Assembly: GCA_028719205.1 (NCBI GenBank) | Contig: JAQUKH010000024.1 | Coordinates: 1 to 43,777 of the forward strand | Reading direction: 5' to 3' | Length of the DNA stretch: 43,777 nucleotides | DNA from: a bacterium | Lineage (GTDB): Bacteria > JACRDZ01 > JAQUKH01 | Shown: positions 9,401 to 17,188 of the stretch, piece by piece | Layout: each line of letters opens with the position of its first letter | Position numbering within the stretch: the stretch's first letter is position 1 | The notes under the pieces: generated by a model | Database searches by the model: none | Told to the model about the DNA's origin: nothing | What the model saw: only the letters and a program-made list of their open reading frames with translations | Translations under genes and position numbers: made by a program

Positions 9401-9984
9401 CTTTATCCAATACCGTTTCTAATACTTATACAAAAGCCGGAACTTTTAACGCGAGGGTCAGGGTTACGGATAATGACAGTGTCTCAATTACATCGTATGC
9501 AAGAATTTCCTGTATCCTTAATAAACCTCCTTCAGTATTTTTAACCTCAAACACGGTTTTTGGTGAATTGCCGCTGGCGGTAGATTTTAAAGCTAACGCT
9601 TATGACCCTGATGGGACAATAGTAAAATACGAGTGGGATCTTGATGGAAATGGAATTTATGATTCAACTACTGTTACTAACGTCGTAAGCCATAGTTATA
9701 ATGGCCCTGCTAAATATAATCCTAAAGTAAGAGTGACCGACAATGATGGTGCTGTTACTGTAGCTTCGGCAGTTGTGAAATTTAAAACTAATATCAAAGG
9801 GAATATTGATTGTATTTCTCCCGGTTCGGAAAACAGAGTTGATGGATATGATTTGTACTTATTGAAGAGGGCGTTTGGGTCTAAAACAGGCGATCCCGAT
9901 TGGAAAGCGGCAGCGGATATAAATGATGATGCAATAGTTAATGGTGAGGACCTTATTTTGTTAGCGGCTGATTTCGGCAGGTAA
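6454..9984 (+). CDS. Secreted subtilisin-like protease with PKD, split IPT, LVIVD propeller and C-terminal dockerin, 1176 aa
   Basis: Order of parts: signal peptide (~1-28); inhibitory propeptide (~36-108, ELIVKFKP through YAEPNFILHG); S8 catalytic domain (~118-440) with Asp159 (VIDSG), His214 (EHGSHVSG), oxyanion Asn315 (SAGND) and Ser383 (GTSMAAPHV), all intact; PKD (~445-533, YAWDFGD); first half of an IPT/TIG-like domain (~537-570); seven LVIVD beta-propeller repeats (~571-875); IPT second half (~878-925); two PKD domains (~930-1110); dockerin (~1115-1176). The second dockerin calcium loop is canonical (DINDDAIVNGED); the first lacks acidic residues at positions 1 and 3. The enzyme is exported and should be active outside the inner membrane. 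The dockerin predicts docking on a cohesin, and a cohesin gene follows 12 bases downstream. GAGAGAT is the probable ribosome-binding site. Confidence 0.93.
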   Translation: MRKKFTSVMLVLFLTPVYTVIFISSLSSQNTPDEYKKGELIVKFKPETDNSVVQKSLYRNAMSVKKSFNNIPVKIVKIESGLTVEKAIKNLENDPNVEYAEPNFILHGSTVVPNDQQFGKLWGLNNTGQNEGIADADIDAPEAWDITTGSGNAVVAVIDSGIDYTHEDLKKNVWANPGEIADNGIDDDGNGVIDDVHGYNAARNNGDPMDDAEHGSHVSGTIGSSGNNGIGISGINWKVKIMALKFLEPVANGSTEGLTSHAIECIDYVLDMKKRGINVRVINNSWGNDSYSFSLYDAISALKDEGILFVASAGNDNVDVSSDPRYPASYNLQNIISVAATDNKDQLAHFSNYGSVDVDLGAPGVGILSTVPDDKYAIWDGTSMAAPHVSGVAALLWDFRPELSYNAIKRILLTSGDPVPGLNGKTVTGKRLNAYNALRSPVPPTEPPVVSIGDTQYIQNKDMPIFFDGSSSYDPDGDIVSYAWDFGDSTNITGSESQISHVYNLPGEFKGSLTVMDDENAVSKVEFNVKIIDHKLEPAYGYNNTTTMLTVTSTGNDFDVSSQINIKAYNSGIIGSINTTGTGRRIWVSGNYVYVAHFDLGLQIIDISDPVNPVLKGSFGSSGLTVRGVYVSGNYAYLACYDDGFKIVDISDPASPVEVGSLNLLNINEEVFVSGNYAYVGYLCGVKVIDISNPYLPAITGSIDLPGYDVCGIYVSGNYAYAAVNTLSAGRLDIIDISNPVNPVLTGTVGVGSGTSGSSIWSAAPKGVYISGAYAYLVHSMGLQIIDVIDPGNPAITGGINTPGSAEDVYVSGIYAYIANSTDGLQIVDISNPVMPAIKESVDLPGYTNGVYISGNYVYVSKGYPGGLQVINKASINSSSEPTIFVNNNTLTKIVPAGLTADKYDIKINDYTSGKLLFAAGFTALNPGDTPPAPPVIISLDPNYDSGKAPFNVNFKANAYDPDGTIIKCEWDFDGNGTYDLVSLSNTVSNTYTKAGTFNARVRVTDNDSVSITSYARISCILNKPPSVFLTSNTVFGELPLAVDFKANAYDPDGTIVKYEWDLDGNGIYDSTTVTNVVSHSYNGPAKYNPKVRVTDNDGAVTVASAVVKFKTNIKGNIDCISPGSENRVDGYDLYLLKRAFGSKTGDPDWKAAADINDDAIVNGEDLILLAADFGR

Positions 9985-9996
9985 GGAGACCGGATA

Positions 9997-10569
9997 ATGA
10001 AAAAAATTAGAAAATTTTTACTGGGAATATTATTTGCGGCTAATTTATTTATCCCCCATGGCTGCAGCTGCGCCGGTAAGGGAAATGATACTACCGGTTC
10101 CAATCCTGTAGTACCAGCTATTTCTTTCAGGGCCTCAGGGGCACCTGCCAATAACTCAGTTTATATTGAGGCTATCTCATCCAATGCCGATGAAATAACT
10201 TTAGGCGTGAAAGTAAAAGGCGGGACTGATGTTTATGGAACGTCTTTGGAAATAGTATATGACCAAGACAAATTGTTTTATGATACCTATTCGGCGGAAG
10301 GGAATTATCTTGGAGTTAGCCCGGGAGATTGTTATGCTAAATTATATCAAAAACAGGGAGTATTGCTTGTCGGAATTTTTAAAACAGGAAATGTCCCGGG
10401 CACTGATGGTGATGGTTTATTGCTAACTCTTAATTTTAAGGCATTAAAAGCACAAGTCAACACCCCGATAGAGTTTAATACGTTACATTGTGTCCTAAAA
10501 TCTTCTAATAAAAATAATGACAATATCTCCGGAACGAATTGGCTTGGCGGAAGTTTAAGTTATGAGTAG
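9997..10569 (+). CDS. Cohesin-domain protein, probable membrane-anchored lipoprotein, 190 aa
   Basis: A short N-terminal hydrophobic signal ends in a Cys at residue 23 (IPHGC), followed by a Gly/Thr/Asn-rich linker and one cohesin domain (~42-190). Cohesin-type features are VYGTSLEIVYDQDKL, the GVLLVGIF strand and GTDGDGLLLTLNFKA. Cohesins bind dockerins with calcium and assemble multi-protein complexes. The lipobox is weak (Pro at -3), so anchoring is inferred partly from its paralogue at 15517, which has a good lipobox and Cys at the same position. The gene begins 12 bases after the dockerin-bearing protease with its own AAGGAG, so the two are almost certainly co-transcribed and probably partners. 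It lacks the PKD spacers of its paralogue. Confidence 0.82.
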   Translation: MKKIRKFLLGILFAANLFIPHGCSCAGKGNDTTGSNPVVPAISFRASGAPANNSVYIEAISSNADEITLGVKVKGGTDVYGTSLEIVYDQDKLFYDTYSAEGNYLGVSPGDCYAKLYQKQGVLLVGIFKTGNVPGTDGDGLLLTLNFKALKAQVNTPIEFNTLHCVLKSSNKNNDNISGTNWLGGSLSYE

Positions 10570-10670
10570 CCTGCCGTAAATTTTGGAAAAATTAAAGAAA
10601 TCTATCCAATCGAACGAAAAATTATGATATCATTATCAAATATTAATTTTATTATTTTACAGGAGGTATT

Positions 10671-13304
10671 ATGCTCAAAAAGCTTTTTATAACTGTTTTA
10701 ATTTTAAATTCAATCGCCTGTTTTGTTTCAGCCAGGGATAGGAACGCAAAGGAGGATGTAAATTTAATGGCGAATAATTTTGATTATGATACGAAAAAAT
10801 TTGTTTTAGATAATGGGATGACCGTGATACTGAGGAATGTGCCTACAATAGACGCGGTGGCGATGCAGGTGTGGGTAAAGGCAGGAAGTATCGATGAGGG
10901 TAAATATGTCGGGTCGGGGATATCTCATTTTGTGGAACATATGATCTTTAAAGGGACGGAAAAAAGAAAAGAAGGACAGATGTCGAGGGAGATAAAAAAG
11001 GCCGGCGGGGACCTTAACGGATATACGGCTGATGACCGGGTGGTTTATCTTTTAACGGTCAGTAAAGATTATTTTGACACGGGCCTCGATGTTTTATCCG
11101 ACGCGGTGATGAATTCCCTTTTTGATTCAACGGAATTAGAAAAGGAAAGGAACGTGATCCTGAAAGAAATAAATATGAATCTGGATAATCCTGACCGCGC
11201 GTCCAATCGTTTATTCTGGGAATCGCTTTATACAAAACATCCTTACAGGTATCCGGGGATAGGGTATAAAGACCTTTTTATGAGTTTAACAAGAGATGAC
11301 GTTTATGGTTATTACAAGAAAACTCATATACCTAATAATATGATCTTTATAGCTTGCGGTAATTTTGAGATACCGGGGGCTTTGGAAAAGATCAAAAACG
11401 CTTTTAAAGATTTTAAGGGGCAGTTGAAAGCGCCTTCAATGATAGAAACTGAACCGAAACAAATAAGCAAGCGTTTAGTGTCAAAGGAAACAGATGTGCA
11501 GGTCGCGAGGTTGAATTTGGGCTTTCACACGGTTGACCTTTTTAATGATGATATGTATCCGCTGGATGTTCTTTCAATAATTCTGGGAGAGGGTGAGGCG
11601 TCAAGATTAGTTAAAAAAATAAAAAATGATATGGGCCTTGCCTATTCGATCCATTCATGGTCCTATACGCCGCAATATCCCGGAGTTTTCGGGGTAAGCG
11701 CAACAATGGATGATAAAAATACCGGGAAGATCCAGAATGAAATTTGGTCCATAATCGAGGAATTAAAGAAAAAAGAAGTCTCTGACGCCGAGCTTGATAT
11801 GGCAAAACAAAAAGTGGCAAGTTCTCATATATTTTCCAAACAGACAATAGAAGGCATGGCAGGTCAGTTGGCTATGGATGAGATGACCACCGGTAATATG
11901 AATTTTGACGAGGTTTATATTAAAAGGGTAAAAAATGTTACCAAAAAAGATATACAAAGGGTCGCGCAGAAATATTTTAACGATGAAAATTTAACAGTCG
12001 CGATATTGGGCCCGGTAAAAAAAGTAGGATCTGAAGATAAAGAGATAAAGGAAACAGCTTTTATTTCGGAAGCGCAAAAGGTCAGTTTGCCTAATAAATC
12101 GACTTTAATAGTTAAAGAAGACAGGCGCCTCCCTATTGTTTCGGTCAGAGTTACCTTCCTGGGCGGTTTGCGGTTCGAGAATGAGTTTAATAACGGCATA
12201 ACTAATTTTATGAAGGAAGTCCTTTTGAAAGGGACAAAAAAATTAACCGCTGATGAGATCAGCCTGAAGATCGAAGGTAAAGGGGGCAGGATAAGCGCTT
12301 TCAGCGGGAGAAATTCTTTTGGTCTGTCGGTGGATGTTTTAAAAGAAAATCTTGACGAGGCATTGGAAATTATTGATCAGGTATTAACTTCATCTGTTTT
12401 TCCTGAAAAAGATATTGAAAAGGCGAGGGAGAAGATCCTGTCGGATATAGCGAATGAACAGGATGATGTTTTCAGGACAGCCTCAAATCTTTTTATGTCC
12501 ACTCTTTTTGAAAGGCATCCGTATCGCCTGCGTCCCATAGGATCGGCTGAGTCTATAAAGAAGATCACAGTTGATGATATCAAAAAATATTATTATGATT
12601 ACTGCCGCCCTAACAATATGGTTATATCCGTATACGGGGATGTAAACACGAATGAGGTTAAGGAAAAAGTAAATAAAAGATTTGCTGATTTTAAAGCGAA
12701 GGATCTGCCTGATGTCCGGGTGCCCGATGAGTTAGAGCCTCTTAATTCGAGAAAAGCTGAAAAATTTATCAATAAAACCCAGTCGGTGGCTATTATCGGT
12801 TTTTTAGCCCCTGACCTGAAAAGCCCTGATTATTTCCCGTTGGAGGTTTTAACATCTGTCTTAAACGGTCTTGGTTCTCGGATGTTTGAAAGCCTGCGCG
12901 GAGAAAAGGCGCTGGCATATTATGTCGGCAGTTTTTATGTGCCGGGATTAGAAACGGGGGCGTATTTATTTTATATCGGTACGATCCAGTCAAAAAGGGA
13001 AGAGGCTGTTCTGGGGATATTGGACCAGATTAAAAAATTGCAGGAAGAAGATATTACAGATGAAGAACTTCAGACGGCGAAACAAAATCTTATAGGGCAA
13101 AAAGCCATAACGCTTGAAACTATAGGTTCACAGGGTTTCTCTTCGGGGATAAATGAATTGTACGGCCTGGGATATAATTGGGATGATAAATATAAAGACC
13201 AAATTAATAAAGTGACCGTGGAAAATGTTAAGAGCGTCGCGAAAAGATATTTCAATCTTAATGCTTATACCATTGCGGTTGTTGAGCCGGAAGCAAAGAA
13301 ATAA
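10671..13304 (+). CDS. M16 family zinc peptidase, two tandem M16 domains, 877 aa
   Basis: The protein resembles bacterial periplasmic insulinase-like proteins built from two M16 units. The N-terminal unit has the inverted zinc motif HFVEH (residues 86-90) and the third ligand Glu166 (KEINMN) at the usual ~76-residue distance, so it should be active. In the second unit (~470-877) the corresponding position reads NFMKE, so it is a non-catalytic partner, as is normal for the family. A signal peptide (~1-21) indicates export. Perfect AGGAGG precedes ATG 10671. It follows the cohesin gene by 101 bases and ends at a bidirectional terminator. Substrates are likely small peptides in the periplasm (inferred from family). 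Confidence 0.92.
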   Translation: MLKKLFITVLILNSIACFVSARDRNAKEDVNLMANNFDYDTKKFVLDNGMTVILRNVPTIDAVAMQVWVKAGSIDEGKYVGSGISHFVEHMIFKGTEKRKEGQMSREIKKAGGDLNGYTADDRVVYLLTVSKDYFDTGLDVLSDAVMNSLFDSTELEKERNVILKEINMNLDNPDRASNRLFWESLYTKHPYRYPGIGYKDLFMSLTRDDVYGYYKKTHIPNNMIFIACGNFEIPGALEKIKNAFKDFKGQLKAPSMIETEPKQISKRLVSKETDVQVARLNLGFHTVDLFNDDMYPLDVLSIILGEGEASRLVKKIKNDMGLAYSIHSWSYTPQYPGVFGVSATMDDKNTGKIQNEIWSIIEELKKKEVSDAELDMAKQKVASSHIFSKQTIEGMAGQLAMDEMTTGNMNFDEVYIKRVKNVTKKDIQRVAQKYFNDENLTVAILGPVKKVGSEDKEIKETAFISEAQKVSLPNKSTLIVKEDRRLPIVSVRVTFLGGLRFENEFNNGITNFMKEVLLKGTKKLTADEISLKIEGKGGRISAFSGRNSFGLSVDVLKENLDEALEIIDQVLTSSVFPEKDIEKAREKILSDIANEQDDVFRTASNLFMSTLFERHPYRLRPIGSAESIKKITVDDIKKYYYDYCRPNNMVISVYGDVNTNEVKEKVNKRFADFKAKDLPDVRVPDELEPLNSRKAEKFINKTQSVAIIGFLAPDLKSPDYFPLEVLTSVLNGLGSRMFESLRGEKALAYYVGSFYVPGLETGAYLFYIGTIQSKREEAVLGILDQIKKLQEEDITDEELQTAKQNLIGQKAITLETIGSQGFSSGINELYGLGYNWDDKYKDQINKVTVENVKSVAKRYFNLNAYTIAVVEPEAKK

Positions 13305-13305
13305 A

Positions 13306-13348
13306 AAAAGAGTATCCTTTTTTATGGAAAAAAATAGGATACTCTTTT
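13306..13348. terminator. Bidirectional intrinsic terminator between M16 peptidase and HU
   Basis: AAAAGAGTATCC (13306-13317) and GGATACTCTTTT (13337-13348) form a perfect 12-bp stem with a 19-base loop. Runs of A and T flank both sides, so it can end transcription from either convergent gene. Confidence 0.85.
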
Positions 13349-13353
13349 AAAAA

Positions 13354-13626
13354 TTAATTTACTGCTTCTTTTAATCCTTTGCCTGCTTTGAAAGAAGGGA
13401 CTTTTCTTGCCGCTATTTTAATACTTGCTCCGGTTTGCGGATTGCGACCTGTTCTTGCTGCTCTTTTGCGAACGTTAAAAGAACCAAACCCTACTAATTG
13501 TACGCTTTCACCTTTAGATAATGCCTTTGTAATAGTTGCGATCACTGCCTCAACTGCCGCGACAGAATCTTTTTTGCTAAGCCCTACGCTGTCAGAAAGT
13601 TTGTTAACGATATCAGCCTTTGTCAT
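13354..13626 (-). CDS. HU-family histone-like DNA-binding protein, 90 aa
   Basis: HU/IHF fold: two N-terminal helices ([20 protein letters not shown]) and the beta-arm segment [21 protein letters not shown] with the intercalating-arm motif GRNP. The C-terminal strand/helix is [15 protein letters not shown]. It bends and compacts DNA as a dimer. The start is set at ATG 13626, giving the usual 90 residues. An upstream in-frame GTG (13638) lies inside the AGGGGGTG ribosome-binding site and cannot be the start. A strong promoter lies upstream on the minus strand. HU rather than IHF is likely from overall sequence, not proven. Confidence 0.95.
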   Translation of the reverse strand: MTKADIVNKLSDSVGLSKKDSVAAVEAVIATITKALSKGESVQLVGFGSFNVRKRAARTGRNPQTGASIKIAARKVPSFKAGKGLKEAVN

Positions 13627-13692
13627 CTTTGTTTTCACCCCCTTTCTGAAAAAAATAAAATAAGGTGCGTAATGATTGATAAAACCTAAAAA

Positions 13693-13720
13693 ATTTTAGC
13701 ATATTATAAAGAAGTGTCAA
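13693..13720 (-). promoter_or_regulatory. Sigma-70 promoter of the HU gene
   Basis: Minus strand TTGACA (13720-13715), 16-base spacer ending TGC, then TAAAAT (13698-13693). Consensus -35 plus an extended -10 fits a highly expressed gene. The leader is ~65 bases. Confidence 0.8.
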
Positions 13721-13770
13721 GTAAAAAAAATATTAAATTATTAATAAAAACATACCGGGTATATATTTAT

Positions 13771-13799
13771 TTGACAGAAAAATGAAAGAGGATTATAAT
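13771..13799 (+). promoter_or_regulatory. Consensus sigma-70 promoter of ilvD and the ilv/leu block
   Basis: TTGACA (13771-13776), 17-base spacer, TATAAT (13794-13799): a perfect consensus promoter. Predicted transcription start is near 13806, a 41-base leader before the ATG. That leader is too short for a T-box or peptide attenuator, so control by attenuation at this site is unlikely. Confidence 0.85.
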
Positions 13800-13846
13800 T
13801 ATTATCTAATTTGCTGTTATTTATTCAAATAAAAAAAGGTGAAATT

Positions 13847-15505
13847 ATGCGTAGTGATGTAATGAAAAAAGGTATCGACAGGTCGCCGCACCGTTCGCTT
13901 TTTAAGGCGATGGGATATTTGGATTCTGAAATTAAGGGGCCTTTGATCGCTGTGGCGAATTCGGCTAATGAGATCATTCCCGGGCATATCCATCTTCGCC
14001 AGATTGCTGACGCGGTTAAAGCAGGGATAAGAATGGCGGGCGGGACACCGGTTGAGTTTGGAGTGATCGGCGTGTGTGACGGAATAACAATGAATCACGC
14101 GGGAATGAAATATTCTCTGCCGAGCCGGGAAATTATCGCTGATTCAATAGAGATAATGTGTTCAGCGCATCCTTTTGACGGGCTGGTTCTCGTCGGGAAC
14201 TGCGATAAAATTATTCCCGGCATGCTTATGGCGGCGGGAAGACTGAATATTCCCGCGATCTATATAAGCGGCGGGCCGATGCTTGCGGGAAATTATAAAG
14301 GGAAATCTCTGGACCTGATCAGTACCTTCGAGGCCGCGGGAAAAGTCAGGTTAGGTAATATGTCTGAAAAAGAATTGCTCGCCTGGGAGGATGTCGCGTG
14401 CCCCGGGCCGGGTTCATGCGCTGGGCTTTTTACAGCCAATTCGATGAACTGTTTGAGCGAGGCTTTAGGAATGGCGCTGCCCGGGAATGGAACGATTCCT
14501 GCGGTTGACAGCCGCCGCGTAAGACTGGCAAAACAGGCAGGAATGAAAATATTGGAATTGATAAAGAAAAATATTACACCTCGTAAGGTCATGACTGAAA
14601 AGGCGTTCAGGAACGCGATGGTCGTGGACATGGCATTCGGCGGGTCGAGTAACACTACATTACATTTGCCGGCGATCGCCAAAGAGGTTGGTGTTGATTT
14701 GTCATTAAAAGAGTTTAACATAATCAGCGGAAAAACTCCGCACCTTTGCAGTATGTCGCCGGGTGGGAAATATCATCTCGAGGATCTGGACAGGGCAGGC
14801 GGGATTTCCGCTTTGATGAAAGAATTAACAAGAAAAAAACTACTTAACACGGAAGAAATTACAGTAAGCGGTGCTAAATTAAAAGAGAATATAAAGGACG
14901 CGGAGGTTATTGACAGCGAGGTAATAAGGCCGCTGAAAAATCCGTATCATAAGACGGGAGGCCTCGCGGTGCTTTTCGGGAATATAGCTCCTGAAGGGTC
15001 AGTCGTAAAAGAAGCGGCTGTTGCTCCGGCAATGCTTAAGTTCACCGGGCGCGCGCGGGTTTTTGAATCAGAGGAGTCTGCCGTAAAAACAATTTTTGAA
15101 AAGAAAATAAAACCGGGTGATTGTGTAATTATACGGAATGAAGGGCCAAAAGGCGGGCCGGGTATGCGTGAAATGCTCACACCGACCTCCGCGGTAATGG
15201 GGATGGGGCTGGGCGAAAGTGTAGCGCTTTTGACCGACGGCCGTTTTTCCGGCGGGACAAGGGGCGCGTGCATCGGGCATATTTCACCCGAGGCGGCGGC
15301 AGGCGGGCCGCTTTCTATTGTTAAAGAAGGAGATATAATCGAAATTGATATTCCCGCGAGAAAATTAAATGTCCGCTTGTCGAACGCGGAGATCGAAAAC
15401 AGGCTGAAAAATATCAAACCGATAAAATATTTAGAAACAAGAAGTTATTTAAGCCGTTATAGAAGAATGGTTACTTCAGGAAGTAATGGAGCGGTTCTGA
15501 AATAA
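13847..15505 (+). CDS. ilvD: Dihydroxy-acid dehydratase, 552 aa
   Basis: IlvD converts 2,3-dihydroxy-isovalerate or -methylvalerate to the 2-keto acids that precede valine, isoleucine and leucine. Iron-sulphur cysteines appear in [11 protein letters not shown] and [11 protein letters not shown], with [12 protein letters not shown] also conserved. The C-terminal swivel domain includes [13 protein letters not shown] and [12 protein letters not shown]. Length matches the family. ATG 13847 is chosen over an in-frame codon at 13811 because AGGTGA sits before it and the family starts RSDVMKKG. It leads the ilv cluster behind a consensus promoter. The cohesin lipoprotein begins 11 bases after its stop. 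Confidence 0.96.
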   Translation: MRSDVMKKGIDRSPHRSLFKAMGYLDSEIKGPLIAVANSANEIIPGHIHLRQIADAVKAGIRMAGGTPVEFGVIGVCDGITMNHAGMKYSLPSREIIADSIEIMCSAHPFDGLVLVGNCDKIIPGMLMAAGRLNIPAIYISGGPMLAGNYKGKSLDLISTFEAAGKVRLGNMSEKELLAWEDVACPGPGSCAGLFTANSMNCLSEALGMALPGNGTIPAVDSRRVRLAKQAGMKILELIKKNITPRKVMTEKAFRNAMVVDMAFGGSSNTTLHLPAIAKEVGVDLSLKEFNIISGKTPHLCSMSPGGKYHLEDLDRAGGISALMKELTRKKLLNTEEITVSGAKLKENIKDAEVIDSEVIRPLKNPYHKTGGLAVLFGNIAPEGSVVKEAAVAPAMLKFTGRARVFESEESAVKTIFEKKIKPGDCVIIRNEGPKGGPGMREMLTPTSAVMGMGLGESVALLTDGRFSGGTRGACIGHISPEAAAGGPLSIVKEGDIIEIDIPARKLNVRLSNAEIENRLKNIKPIKYLETRSYLSRYRRMVTSGSNGAVLK

Positions 15506-15516
15506 AGGAAGCTAAA

Positions 15517-16635
15517 ATGTTCAAAAATAGAAATTCATTTTTGTCAGGGATATTTTTTTTGATGATCATGTTTTTAAACAGCTGTAACTTTATTGATAAA
15601 AGTTCAGACCCTGTGTTTCCAACTTCAAATAATCCTCCTTCAGTGAGTTTGGCGGCAAATATAGCAACAGGGAATACGCCTCTGTTGGTAAATTTTGCAG
15701 CTACTGTTACAGTTAACAATGGAAGCATAATAAAATATGAATGGGATTTTGATAATAATGGAGTTTATGATAGCACTACAACCAGTAATTTAATAAGTTA
15801 TGCTTATGATACTGCCGGAATATATACTTCCAAAGTTAGAGTAACGGATAATACTGGAACAACAGCTGAAGTTACTGCACAATTTACAGTTGGATATTCC
15901 CTTTCGGTAAGTTTGGCGGCAAATCCTGCATTAGGGGTAGCGCCACTAACGGTAAATTTTACAGCTAATTCTACATATGGCGGAGAAAGCGCGGTAAAAT
16001 ATGAATGGGATTTTGATAATAATGGAGTTTATGATACTACTACAACCGGTAAATCTGTAAGTCATATATATAGTATTGTTGGAATATATACTTCCAAAGT
16101 TAGAGTAACGGATAATGTTGGAGTGACAGCAGAATCTACTGTACAGGTTACGGTTACAACTCCGGTTAATCAAATCAGTACAATTTCTTTTACTCCATCA
16201 GGTATACCTTCAGATAACACGGTATATTTGGAACAAGTTGCGATAAATAATGATGAAATAACATTAGCTGTCAGGGTTAAAGGCGGAACAAATGTATATG
16301 GGGCAGCAATGGAGATAACATATGATAGCAGTAAAATAAACTATATATCTATAAGCCAAGGAAATTATTTAGGTGCGAAAGCAGATACCGCTTTTTATGC
16401 TTCGCTCATTAATGGGCAGAAAGGAATATTGCTGATTGGGATTGATAAAAAAGGAAATGTTCCGGGAACAAATGGGGACGGAACGTTAGTTACTATTGTT
16501 TTCAGGGCGGTAGCAACGCAGACTAATACAGCTATAGGATTTAATATCCAACATAGCGTTTTGAAATCACCAAACGCAGGTAATGCAAATATTCCCGGTA
16601 CATTATGGATCGGCGGGAGTTTGAGTTATAACTAA
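15517..16635 (+). CDS. Cohesin lipoprotein with two PKD spacer domains, 372 aa
   Basis: The lipoprotein signal ends in a good lipobox (FLNSC, Cys23). Two PKD domains follow (~41-125 and ~128-214, each with KYEWDFDNNG and KVRVTDN), then a cohesin domain (~220-372). The cohesin closely parallels the one at 9997 (VYGAAMEITYDSSKI; GILLIGID; GTNGDGTLVTIVFRA; identical end GGSLSY). This is a lipid-anchored dockerin receptor on a two-domain stalk, probably facing the periplasm or cell surface. It sits inside the branched-chain amino acid operon, 11 bases after ilvD with its own AAGGAAG and 43 bases before ilvN, so it is probably co-transcribed with biosynthetic genes it has no obvious link to. That suggests insertion into the operon. 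Confidence 0.87.
   Translation: MFKNRNSFLSGIFFLMIMFLNSCNFIDKSSDPVFPTSNNPPSVSLAANIATGNTPLLVNFAATVTVNNGSIIKYEWDFDNNGVYDSTTTSNLISYAYDTAGIYTSKVRVTDNTGTTAEVTAQFTVGYSLSVSLAANPALGVAPLTVNFTANSTYGGESAVKYEWDFDNNGVYDTTTTGKSVSHIYSIVGIYTSKVRVTDNVGVTAESTVQVTVTTPVNQISTISFTPSGIPSDNTVYLEQVAINNDEITLAVRVKGGTNVYGAAMEITYDSSKINYISISQGNYLGAKADTAFYASLINGQKGILLIGIDKKGNVPGTNGDGTLVTIVFRAVATQTNTAIGFNIQHSVLKSPNAGNANIPGTLWIGGSLSYN
15731..16036 (+). repeat. Direct repeat of PKD-coding DNA inside the cohesin lipoprotein gene
   Basis: A 42-base block beginning at 15731 recurs exactly at 15995, a period of 264 bases (88 codons). Another near-identical block encodes the following VRVTDN segment. The two PKD domains arose by recent in-gene duplication or are kept alike by recombination. 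Confidence 0.8.
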
Positions 16636-16678
16636 AAATACATGGAATTTTGAAAAATAGTTACAAAGGGAGACTAAA

Positions 16679-17188
16679 ATGCGCCATACAATTTCGTTAT
16701 TAGTCAGGAATAAACCGGGTGTTTTATCCCATATAGCCGGGCTTTTCAGCGCGAGGGGGTATAATATAGATAGTTTAACAGTCGGTGAGACCGATGACAA
16801 CACGGTATCACGTATGACGATCGTTACTATAGGCGACGACAGGATCGTTGAGCAGGTGAGTAAACAGCTTAACAAATTAATTGATGTAATTAAGGTGGTT
16901 GATCTGACCGATCAGCCTTTTGTTGACAGGGAGCTTGTTTTAATAAAGGTACAGGCAGAGGGTGAAAAAAGATCGCAGATAATCGAGATAACGGATATAT
17001 TTCGCGCGAAGATAGTTGATGTGAGCCCGAAAACAATTACGGTTGAAATTACCGGTGATGATTCGAAGATACAGGCGATCATTGAGCTTCTTAGCCCTTT
17101 CGGGATAAAAGAGATCGCGCGCACAGGAAAAGTGGCGATTGCGAGAGGCAGGGAAGCAGGGAAGAACAAGGGAGGCGCAACATGTTAA
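16679..17188 (+). CDS. ilvN: Acetolactate synthase small (regulatory) subunit, 169 aa
   Basis: The N-terminal ACT domain is unmistakable: [30 protein letters not shown] and SRMTIV. The second conserved half ([42 protein letters not shown]) follows. The subunit activates the catalytic subunit and confers feedback inhibition by valine or related amino acids. AGGGAG precedes the ATG. It overlaps the large-subunit gene by 7 bases. The order small-then-large is the reverse of the usual ilvB-ilvN arrangement. It could equally be named ilvH. Confidence 0.95.
   Translation: MRHTISLLVRNKPGVLSHIAGLFSARGYNIDSLTVGETDDNTVSRMTIVTIGDDRIVEQVSKQLNKLIDVIKVVDLTDQPFVDRELVLIKVQAEGEKRSQIIEITDIFRAKIVDVSPKTITVEITGDDSKIQAIIELLSPFGIKEIARTGKVAIARGREAGKNKGGATC

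Noticed and set aside
13806-13846. Attenuator or T-box leader before ilvD
   Set aside because: Only ~41 bases separate the predicted transcription start from the ATG, too short for either.
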